In this document: positions 8,762-16,031 of the stretch, one piece after another | How the letters are laid out: each line of letters opens with the position of its first letter | How positions within the stretch are numbered: position 1 is the first letter of the stretch | DNA from: Conidiobolus incongruus B7586 | Taxonomy: Eukaryota; Entomophthoromycota; Entomophthoromycetes; Entomophthorales; Conidiobolaceae | DNA length: 16,031 bases | Reading direction: 5' to 3' | Assembly (NCBI GenBank): GCA_000697335.1 | Contig: JNEM01012278.1 | Span: forward strand, 1-16,031 | Position numbers and translations under genes: made by a program | The notes under the pieces: model-generated | Told to the model about the DNA's origin: nothing | The model's database searches: none | The model's input: the letters and a program-made list of their open reading frames with translations, nothing else

Positions 8762-10242
8762 CTATATTGAACTAACTCGATTATTGATATTCTACTTGAA
8801 TTATATTTTTAAAATTAAAAATCAAATTACAGCTCATTGATTACGTATTATAATTTCGATATAAAGTCTTGATGTTATAATACTAATATTATACACTAAA
8901 AAGAAATGCTCTCTATCTATTTGCTATTAGTCAAGTTAATTTGCTAATACTAAACTAAAATTAAGTTAATTTTGATATTTTCAAGTATACCTTAGTACAT
9001 CATCTTAAATCTTGATCTTAATATTCATTCAATAAATTATCCGTCAATTTCAGGTTCATTTACTCACTCCATCTGGTAAATCCATTTTGGCTGGTATTGT
9101 TATTATGTAACATCCGAATAATTTATTAAATAATATTGACTTGGTTTAATATAATCACTTTCAGCCAATATCTGGAGTATTTGGTTGGATCAATATTATA
9201 ACAACCTTGAATAATTTTTTTTATCATTGATCCTGTTTGATATTTTTTTAATGTTGATAGTATCATTTAATACATTATGAAATCACATTTTATCAAAAGA
9301 TTAAGATGATATTAATTATTACTGATATAACGTTGAATTATGAATAATTTAGCATATTATTGAATCAAAGTAAAGATTTCGTAACTTAAAATCAACAAAG
9401 TAATCTAGGTTTTTTGTATTTATCATTGTCTGCTAATAAAATAACCATATAATGAACTATTTACATTATTCTAATATTGAATCGATATTACTTTATTAAA
9501 ATATATAAAAATAATATTTTTTTTAAAAAATATTTACATATTTATTCTATTTTTAACAATAATAAAAAAGACTAATAATAAATGAATTTTAAAATTTTAT
9601 ATAGTTGTTATTAATGATAATAAATAAAAAGATAATAATATAATTCTAAAGGAATTTAATGAATTAGAGATATTTGGCAAAAGACCTGGATTTAAGATAT
9701 TATTGGTTGTTGTTACAAATTTTTAAGTGAATTTTATTCAGAATTAATTTTTGAAGACCTATTGCTTTAATACTATAGTATATTATAAGTCTTAATGAAA
9801 TATTTGCAGATTAATTATCTCAAATATGAGGTTTAAGGTTTTAATAATTATGTAATTATTTTAGTTTTATATATTATAGCTCTATGTCATTTATTATTTC
9901 TAATTTTTTTTATTTAGTCGAGTTGAATAATTCAAATCTCAAGAAACTTGATTTTTAATACTTAGAATCCATATATTAGTCTTTAAAGTGAATAAATAGG
10001 TTTGATGATAAAGTGAATAACTGATTTTACCAGGAATAAGGTAATTATGTATGTAATTAAAGATTAACTCTTTTTTAATTGATAGTTAGTTGAATTATAA
10101 TGTTAAAATACAAATTATTTGTCTGAAAAGGACATTTTTCAATTGATTCCATTGGTATATTATAAAATATATAATAAAGAAATATTAAATTATATTTATT
10201 ACCTTGAATTTGAAATAATAGGAAATTTTTTAATTTCTGGTT
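8762..10242. other. AT-rich intergenic region between second receptor and mariner relic
   Basis: No gene is seen. A slightly G+C-richer patch at 9040-9210 has no usable open frame. The right copy of the 12-bp palindrome (9770-9781) lies here. The rest is AT-rich low-complexity sequence. Confidence 0.55.
9770..9781. repeat. 12-bp palindrome ATACTATAGTAT, right copy
   Basis: Same word as at 257-268, again preceded by CTATTGCT (9759-9766), here with only three bases between the two words against eleven in the left copy. About 9.5 kb separates the copies. It could be the residue of an old dispersed repeat. Confidence 0.35.
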
Positions 10243-10256
10243 TTTCAAACATATTA
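10243..10256 (+). repeat. Candidate left terminal inverted repeat of mariner element
   Basis: TTTCAAACATATTA matches the complement of 11203-11216 at all 14 positions. A weaker match continues outward on both sides. Chance pairing cannot be excluded at this base composition, but the distances to the transposase frame fit. Confidence 0.35.
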
Positions 10257-10304
10257 TTAGTTTGAAATAAATAAATATATATAAAGTTAATAGGAAATTA
10301 TATA

Positions 10305-10310
<6 letters not shown>

Positions 10311-10339
<29 letters not shown>
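10311..10339. repeat. (AT)n microsatellite, about 14 units
   Basis: An uninterrupted AT/TA run sits just upstream of the mariner transposase frame. It could be slippage inside the element's leader, or the TA-rich target into which the element inserted. Confidence 0.85.
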
Positions 10340-10341
<2 letters not shown>

Positions 10342-10391
10342 TTTTTTTGATTAAAAAATTAACTTTTTAAAATTGGTTGTTTAATTTAATC

Positions 10392-11111
10392 ATGCTTAAA
10401 CCAAATAGTGATCATCAAAAGTCTTTTATTTTGGTATTAGTAAAACTTAACTATAAACCCTCTAAAATTATTTAAAATTTACAAGCAACTTTTGGTAATG
10501 AAGTATTATTTAAATTAACAATTTATTGCTAGGTAAATTACTTTAAAGCTAAAAAAGAAACTATTCAAAACTTGTTAAAATCTAAAAGATTAACTTCAAC
10601 TGTTACTTTTTCAATTGTAAATAAAGTGAAAAAATATATTGAAAAGTACCTTTTTATTTCAGCTAGAGAATTATCTAAACACTTTAATATTAGTCTTACA
10701 AGTATTTTATATATTTTAAAGTTTAAACTAAAATTAATTAATAGTAAATTATATATTGTTTTTTTAAATAAAAGTATTTCTAATTAGTATTCTCAATATA
10801 ATTTGAGAAAACCTATTATTTTGCATGATAATTGTAAAATACATAAATCTAAAGCTGTAAAAAACTTTCTAATTAAAAATAACTGGAAAGAACTACCACA
10901 TCTAGTATATTCCCTTGATTATAACCTATGTGATTATAATTGCTTTAAGCAATTAAAAAACCAGCTTACAGGAAAGAAAATTTCTGCAGGAAAATTTAAT
11001 TGGTTTGTGAAACATCAAATTTTAGTCCTTAATAAAAAGAACTATTTTTTAAGTGTTAGAAGTTTGCCAAAAGTATAGCAAAAAGTTATTAATAATAAAA
11101 GAAACTATTAA
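10392..11111 (+). pseudogene. Mariner transposase pseudogene, middle deleted
   Basis: A single reading frame from ATG 10392 to TAA 11109-11111 is recognisable throughout but carries internal stops after residue 27 (10473), at two sites where the family has Trp (about 10527 and 11076), and at 10785. The N-terminal part matches the mariner DNA-binding region, with NLQATFGNE and a second helix-turn-helix around ARELSKHFNISLTSIL (residues about 88-108). The C-terminal part has HDN with the second catalytic Asp, then exactly 34 residues to the third in CDYNCF, the DD34D spacing of mariner, then LPKV and QKVINN near the end. About 239 codons remain against about 345 in intact relatives. The lost segment includes the first catalytic Asp. 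It cannot encode an active enzyme. The two Trp-to-TAG changes are both TGG to TAG. Confidence 0.85.
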
Positions 11112-11202
11112 ATTTATATTATATATTTATTTTAATATATCATATATTCAAATGTTTATTTATTTTTAATTGCAAAAAATTCCCATTATTAAAAATACAG
11201 AG

Positions 11203-11216
11203 TAATATGTTTGAAA
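11203..11216 (-). repeat. Candidate right terminal inverted repeat of mariner element
   Basis: TAATATGTTTGAAA is the exact complement of 10243-10256. It lies about 90 bases beyond the transposase stop, as expected for the right end of a mariner. Confidence 0.35.
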
Positions 11217-11846
11217 TCTAAAAATTAATATAATGATAATTGCAAAACTATAACAATTTTTTATAAGTCATTGGTATCATATTATTTAATATAATTTCAA
11301 TTTATAATATTTGAAGGATAATAAAATTATTAAGCACTTAATATCAGAAAGTATATCCAATATTTTCGAATTATTAGTAAATTGTTACTATTATTTAATA
11401 TTTTGTGTCAAATCTCTTATTCAGTTTAAAGGAAATATTAAAAATTTTAATATTCATAAAAATATAGAATTGTGCATATCTTATCTTGACTTGAGTATGC
11501 TTATTACAAATTATATATATGATAAATTTATGTAAATGTATATCAATATTTTTGAACTTTAATATCATTTTAAAATAGCTGTTAAAATTGATCTTCAGCA
11601 GTACGAAAATAGTCACATATATTTAGATTAATCAAATTTATCCATATTAATATTTATCGGTTTTATATTATCACAGCAACTTTTTGGGCCGAAAATTGCA
11701 AATTTAATGTTATTAGACAATAGGAATTGTTGAATTCCAATATGAAATATCAGAATTGATAAAATTCCCAGACCAGATGATTGAAAATTTTCCAAATATA
11801 GAAAAAACCTAATATTAAATCATTTAATTCACACCTTTCACGGTCC
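11217..11846. other. AT-rich intergenic region, weak ORFs only
   Basis: Overlapping frames of 73-74 codons occur on both strands (11311-11535 plus, 11395-11616 minus). Each is about the length expected by chance in this much AT-rich DNA, and neither has recognisable motifs, so neither is called. A perfect 6-bp hairpin GGAATT/AATTCC lies around 11731-11746. Confidence 0.5.
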
Positions 11847-11999
11847 TATATATAATCAACGAATTTCACTCATTAAAGGGAAATATTAGACAAAAAATTT
11901 GTTTTGATGGTATTTGAATTAATTTTGGGTATTTGGTTTATTACTATTATATATCGTAAAATCAAACAATTCATAAAAATTAATAAAACATTTATCTAG
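11847..11999 (+). other. Possible promoter and short hydrophobic ORF or first exon
   Basis: TATATATAA at 11847-11855 lies 52 bases before an ATG at 11907. The spacing resembles that of the first receptor gene. The ATG opens a 30-codon frame ending at TAG 11997-11999, beginning MVFELILGIWFITIIYRK, a hydrophobic stretch followed by basic residues. That pattern fits a signal anchor of a membrane protein. It may be the first exon of a spliced gene, since a branch-point-like CTAAC with a downstream AG lies at 12104-12116, but no matching second exon was recognised. A chance ORF is quite possible. Confidence 0.2.
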
Positions 12000-12040
12000 A
12001 TTGAATTCCTTTATGATTATTACTTAATATATATTTTACA

Positions 12041-12214
12041 ATGTATTCCAATTTGTATAACTTAACCTCGAAAACATTATACAACCAACCCCAATACATT
12101 ACTCTAACTACTCTAGTTATTCTCAACACATACTCATTTTATTATCACTTAATGAGTAATAGGCCTTTATTCTCCAATAAATTTCATTCTCCCTTCCTAC
12201 CAAATTATTTATAA
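12041..12214 (+). CDS. Small 57-residue ORF, C-rich and G-poor, unrecognised
   Basis: The frame starts at ATG 12041, after an in-frame stop at 12014, and ends with TAA 12212-12214. The coding strand is markedly rich in C and very poor in G (about 12060-12205), unlike anything else in the window. The product is rich in Tyr, Asn, Thr and Leu, with one moderately hydrophobic segment (residues about 19-38, including TLTTLVILNTY) and a short polar tail ending LPNYL. A small single-pass membrane or mitochondrial protein is possible, but I do not recognise it. The strand asymmetry may reflect the sequence's origin rather than translation. Confidence 0.3.
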   Translation: MYSNLYNLTSKTLYNQPQYITLTTLVILNTYSFYYHLMSNRPLFSNKFHSPFLPNYL

Positions 12215-12613
12215 TATCGAATGTATCCTTTATATTTGATTTAATATTTTTTTACATTATTTCATGAAAATATTTATGTCAGAATCCAATATATAATATA
12301 AAATTTTATTATTAAATGATTAATTATAATATGAATTAATAAAATTAAAATTGGTATAATTAATATAATAGTTCTTTAAGAATTTATTTTACTGATTTAT
12401 TATTTTGAAATAATAAATTTTGAAAAATTTTATTAATCAAATTATATTCAATCTTATATTATATATGTATAAATCAAATTTTTAAATTGATATTTAAGTA
12501 TTGAAAGAAATTAAAAAATAATTGATAATACTATTGATATATAAATTAGAAATAATATTCACCATTTATAAATTGAAAAATATCAAAATAAACTTTCAGT
12601 GGTTTGAAAATGT
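12215..12613. other. AT-rich spacer
   Basis: Nothing is seen beyond AT-rich low-complexity sequence with frequent short direct repeats of ATTAAT-type words. Confidence 0.55.
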
Positions 12614-12619
12614 AAAAAA
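12614..12619 (-). terminator. Oligo-T Pol III terminator
   Basis: Six consecutive T residues on the minus strand end the tRNA-headed unit. Four or more Ts suffice for RNA polymerase III termination. In AT-rich DNA T-runs are common, so the support is its position at the end of the G+C-rich unit. Confidence 0.45.
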
Positions 12620-12740
12620 GTGTTGGTAAGAATGTCAAGGTTCACTCGAAGCCGACAAGATATGAAAGGCGTCCATTGCCAGGGATCGAACCTGGAAACT
12701 TCAGGTTCATACCCGTTAGCTCTTCTCGATCCAAGACACC
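12614..12740 (-). ncRNA. tRNA-headed Pol III unit, SINE-like
   Basis: Read on the minus strand, the unit starts GGTGTCTTGG at 12740. It has a perfect T-arm, CCAGG-TTCGATC-CCTGG (12698-12678 region), which is also an excellent B box (GGTTCGATCCC). Its 3' GACGCC (ending 12668) pairs with the 5' GGTGTC. A body of about 48 bases follows, with a hairpin GG(C)TTC-GAGT-GAACC, then a T6 run at 12619-12614. It is not a standard tRNA. The T-stem is followed by 11 bases instead of 7-8, the anticodon stem is mostly unpaired around a GTATGAA loop, and the D-arm is short. A head with A/B boxes, a non-tRNA body and an oligo-T end is the plan of a tRNA-derived SINE, or of a short Pol III RNA. G+C is about half, in flanks near 15%. 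Only this copy is in the window. Confidence 0.6.
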
Positions 12741-13225
12741 TTAATCACAAATTAAATCAATATAAACTAACCTGAAAATTTTAAATTTGCTAAAAAAAGC
12801 AAATAAATCTCCGAAAATTAATTCCATTTGTTCAATATTAAACAATTTACAAAGTTAAAATCAAAATTATTATTATAGGGATAATAACGGTAATATAATT
12901 ATAATTTTTAATAATATATAATTAAATATATAATTTATACAATAATTTATGATTTTATAAATTTTTCAATCTTTTATAAATTTATTTCGAATTTTATATA
13001 ATTTTAATTAAATCAAATACTGATTGATATTTTAGAAATGTATATTAGAATCGACAGTAGAAATGATTTTTTTAGACTTGATAATATCAATTTGGTTACT
13101 TTTCTTTATTAATGGAGTGATCTAGGTAGAACATAATTAAAAGATATCAAATCTTAATAATCAACAATTACATGGAATTTATATGAATAGCCAATAATTT
13201 CATTTTTATATTATCATCTTCATAA
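12741..13225. other. AT-rich spacer
   Basis: No gene or RNA is seen. The sequence is nearly pure A and T from about 12860 to 13020, then grades into the more mixed island that follows. Confidence 0.55.
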
Positions 13226-13580
13226 AATATCATCACTGCGGAATTTGGGACCTGTGATGATATCTCTAATAGGGTTTACAATACAACTACCTCCTTTCGT
13301 ACATACATCATTGGATCCTTGGCTCATGGGGATAAAGTAATCCATTGGGGAATTCTTTCTTCTGAGGAACTGGCAACTTTAAATATATAGCATATTCTCT
13401 CTATTGCAATATTGCATGGAATTAACCAATCATTCGTGGTCATTAAATGTAAGAGTGCAATATAATTGGATATTATATTGATATATATGGGCGCTCATTA
13501 AAGGCATGTAGTTCTCTCAGAAAATCACAAGGTTCATATTACCCATAAAAATGCTGAATACTAGAAGAGTATTGCCATCA
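13226..13580 (+). pseudogene. Broken coding-like island, unidentified
   Basis: The island is markedly richer in G+C than its flanks. In its best plus-strand frame it gives a protein-like run of about 54 codons, including YIIGSLAHGDKVIHWG, followed by further protein-like stretches. The whole is interrupted by a handful of breaks. I cannot assign a family. It might be an old host-gene copy, a transposable-element fragment, or exons separated by introns, though no clear GT-AG pair frames the open part. It shares no visible similarity with the receptors. Confidence 0.3.
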
Positions 13581-14281
13581 CAAAATACTTATAGTTTGGA
13601 CAATGTTATAATATCATTTTATCGGTTATCATTTTAATTAAATGAAATGATTTATATAAAATACGTGTTATAATATTATACTACATATATTATTTAATAT
13701 ATTTTATTATTTAACTTATGTATATGTATTACTCTTAATATAACATTATGAATTTTTTAAGTTCAAATTAAAAATTAAAAATTACATAAAATATTAAAAT
13801 CAAATAATTATTTTATAATACTTGGGAAATCATTATTATTTTTTATATGTAAGTATAATTGTTATAATAATATGTAAATAATAGTAAAAGCATTTGATTT
13901 CATAAAGGTAATTTGGTATTAATTAATAATATGATTAAATTATAGTATCATATTCATTCAATCATATCTAGTTTGAAAAATTAAAAGATTAACTTATAAT
14001 ATAATAAAAAATAATCAAAGTTTTATCACATTGTTATATTCTGTAGATATTATTTGTATTTATAAATAATTTTAAAAATTTGATAGATAGATAAGTAATA
14101 TATTCATCGCAATCAAAAATATTTTTTAAAATGAATTTTTATGATTTTCATTTACTGATATAATAGATATCTAAATTTGATTATTTAATTATTATACATG
14201 TTTTAATCATAAAACAAGTTTAATCAATTTCATATATAAATTGATTGGCTAGTAATATTATCTATGAAACCAAATTATTAC
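13581..14281. other. AT-rich spacer between coding-like islands
   Basis: Low-complexity AT-rich sequence. No gene, RNA or repeat of note was seen. Confidence 0.55.
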
Positions 14282-14700
14282 AATTGTCTCGAAGCAGCAG
14301 AGCCGCTCGCCATTCAACTTTAACTGTCCGGCGTGATTCCCAATATAATCCACTGGCAAATACTAGGCACAATTCTTGCACAATGGAAAATCCCAGACTA
14401 TAGGAGTATTTGGAGTTTCAACACATTGGTAAAGCACTAACCAAACTATAAAATAGTCACTGGGCACCTATTTACTCAAGGATCATCCAGATCAGGGCCA
14501 AGCTCTACACCTGGATATTTTAATAAAATCCTTTAAAGTATCTGGTGAGCTGTCCTTGGCCTGTTTTATCGAATTTACATGATCTTTATTGCAAATCTAC
14601 TTTCTAGAAGATTTGTACTATGGTCAACCTGTTAATATTATGGAACAACTTTTGCAAAATGATTTCTCTAAATATAAGATAATAATGTTGTAGTAATATG
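14282..14700 (+). pseudogene. Broken coding-like island, unidentified
   Basis: The first 60 bases approach 50% G+C, the highest in the window apart from the Pol III unit. Several plus-strand frames give protein-like runs in turn, including one with HPDQGQALHLDILIKSFK around 14480-14530. The minus strand is less convincing. The switching of frames indicates a coding sequence that has decayed, with several breaks, or one cut by introns. I do not recognise the product. Its nearness to the open frame that starts at 14770 suggests the two may derive from one gene. Confidence 0.3.
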
Positions 14701-14769
14701 TTTGATCTTCACTCTCCTGAAGAAAAATATATATTATTCAGATTCATATTAATTGAAAAACTTTATTAG

Positions 14770-15096
14770 ATCAAGTTAATTCAAAATTTTTATTTAAATA
14801 TTGATATTAATATTTATTTTTATTATTATGGAATAGAAGGCCAACTCTCAAATAGTTGCTTTGAAGTTAATAATGAAGCATACCTTTCTAATCAACGCAA
14901 ATATGCCATTTTTCTTAAGCATTTCAGCCACACTTTACCCTACCTGACATCTTGGAATCTTTACATTCTTCGAATGGTGAATCGTGAGCTTTACTCTCCT
15001 TCTATATCATTATGTCTTTGTAAATTTAAAATTGGAATGACTCGAACTATTAATATCAGATTAGAAAATGGTGTTGCTGTCACAAGTCCATCATAA
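14770..15096 (+). CDS. Unidentified 109-codon open frame, possible exon or gene end
   Basis: The frame is stop-free from just after a TAG (14767-14769) to TAA 15094-15096. G+C of roughly 35% holds from about 14832 onward, with codon variety like the receptor genes. There is no ATG near the start; the first in-frame ATG is deep inside (about 14974), so it is not a simple complete gene. An AG at 14837-14838 could be a splice acceptor, making this a 3' exon. The product has an aromatic, Leu-rich middle (LPYLTSWNLYILRMVNREL), a pair of Cys (SLCLCKF) and ends near LENGVAVTSPS. No domain is recognised. It may be the intact tail of the gene whose decayed parts lie at 14282-14700. Confidence 0.35.
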   Translation: MKLIQNFYLNIDINIYFYYYGIEGQLSNSCFEVNNEAYLSNQRKYAIFLKHFSHTLPYLTSWNLYILRMVNRELYSPSISLCLCKFKIGMTRTINIRLENGVAVTSPS

Positions 15097-15189
15097 CATT
15101 ACTTAAAATGGGTCTATATTAAGATCACCCAAAAAACGTCAGCAAAACTACTCAAAATAACTAGGACAATTATCACATGATAATTAAAT

Positions 15190-16031
15190 ATAAGAACATA
15201 CATCAAAATAACCTATCCAGCTATTTTTATTATATAAGTATTCAAAAATTAATGCTCTGAAAATTAAATAATGATATTTTTAACTACTGATTTTTCAAAT
15301 TTACTTATAGTTTGATAATCAAATTTAATGAAAAATAAATAAAACATATAGCTCTATATAATGCATAGAAATATATTTTTTATATTAATATTTTTCATAA
15401 TAATCTCTTTAATTATATTATATAATATCAAATTAGTTTTCAGTAAATATTATAATAATCATCATTAACTTTAAAAATAAAACTCACCGAATAAAAATTT
15501 AAATTGAGTAAAACTTATCAACAAGTTATGAACAAAATATTTTATCTAATCTAATATTTATTGATAGGTTTATTACTTTCAAATTAATAAATTAATTAAT
15601 TACTTAACTTTTCATCATAAAAAATCACAAAATATATTGAATAACATTGATTGACTTCAATTAAAATAATATTAAAGAGCTTAAATATTGATTGTATAAG
15701 TATATTATAATTATCAAATTTTATATATAATTTAATCAAAATATGAAAAACTCAAATTATAATTTGTTGATGATGGAAAAAACAAAATATCTATATTTAA
15801 ATTAATAAATCTTTAAAATTGGAGATTATTTTTGAATTATTATATATCAAAATAATACTTCCTTTGAATATTTATATATTTCATTATAATATATAAAATT
15901 GGGTTTAATTAAACTAGCTATATTTATTATATTACATATATTTTTTAAAAAAAATATGAACTATATTATTAATCAAAATATATTATATTTTAATTTTATA
16001 AAGAAAAATAAATAATTTTCATTTAAAAATG
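15190..16031. other. AT-rich flank to window end
   Basis: No gene, RNA or repeat of note was seen. The sequence is almost entirely A and T with short homopolymer runs. Confidence 0.6.

Larger units (their letters stand above)
10243..11216 (+). mobile_element. Internally deleted mariner (Tc1/mariner, DD34D) element
   Basis: The element carries a degenerate mariner transposase (10392-11111). Its likely ends are the imperfectly extended inverted repeat TTTCAAACATATTA at 10243-10256 and its complement at 11203-11216, 14 bases identical. These lie about 150 bases before the transposase start and about 90 after its end, typical mariner spacing. A TA target duplication cannot be fixed because TA is everywhere here. 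An (AT)14 run sits inside the 5' leader; alternatively the element could begin just after that run, in which case the terminal repeat call is wrong. At about 1 kb it is shorter than the 1.3 kb usual for mariner, owing to an internal deletion. It is non-autonomous and old. Confidence 0.6.

Noticed and set aside
10338-10365. Left end of the mariner placed directly after the (AT)n run
   Set aside because: No complementary sequence was found beyond the transposase stop, and the leader would be only about 55 bases, whereas the pair at 10243 and 11203 matches at 14 positions with normal spacing.
11311-11616. Overlapping 74- and 73-codon ORFs on opposite strands
   Set aside because: Both are near the chance length for the base composition, one lacks an ATG start, and no motif is visible in either.
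12668-12740. Functional tRNA gene on the minus strand
   Set aside because: The T-arm is perfect, but the anticodon stem is mostly unpaired, the D-arm is short and 11 bases follow the T-stem, so a normal cloverleaf with a 7-bp acceptor does not form.
1-16031. CRISPR array, operon or prokaryotic promoter structure
   Set aside because: No regularly spaced repeats, no Shine-Dalgarno-led gene runs; the base composition and gene types are eukaryotic.

Overview
The window is nuclear DNA from a very AT-rich eukaryote. The flanks look well above 80% A+T, with genes and a few islands clearly richer in G+C. There are no bacterial-style operons or ribosome binding sites. Two intronless seven-transmembrane receptor genes, a degenerate mariner transposase and a tRNA-headed Pol III unit fit a eukaryote with long AT-rich intergenic space. 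The receptors have no DRY motif at the end of TM3, and TM7 ends in a Ser-Asp-Pro-Ala-Leu block in place of NPxxY. This resembles the expanded rhodopsin-like receptors of early-diverging fungi (Entomophthorales or Conidiobolus type). That placement is an inference from memory of the family, not a search result.

Layout. Positions 1-2689 are AT-rich flank with one decayed coding-like patch (about 1082-1475). A receptor gene (2690-3652) follows a CCAAT box and a TATA box. A 4.1 kb intergenic stretch (3653-7755) holds an 11-bp-armed inverted repeat, a short tandem repeat, a small hairpin and an unrecognised ORF at 6829-7200. The second receptor gene (7756-8721) lies on the same strand behind a TATA box and a 12-bp perfect palindrome. 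After another gene-poor stretch come an (AT)n microsatellite and an internally deleted mariner element (about 10243-11216).

The right third holds a possible promoter plus a short hydrophobic ORF (11847-11999), a C-rich and G-poor 57-codon ORF (12041-12214), and a SINE-like Pol III unit on the minus strand (12614-12740). It also holds three G+C-richer islands (13226-13580, 14282-14700, 14770-15190) that look like coding material. The first two are broken. The last contains a 109-codon stop-free frame of unknown identity.

How the genes relate. The receptors are tandem paralogues, about 69% identical by hand alignment, and share all seven helices, the TM3-ECL2 cysteine pair and a conserved C-terminal tail. 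They look like a local gene duplication of a chemosensory-type receptor. Nothing else in the window shows a pathway link to them. I did not find a convincing new biological system. The items most worth follow-up are the Pol III unit, the right-hand coding islands, and the receptor pair with its promoter palindrome.
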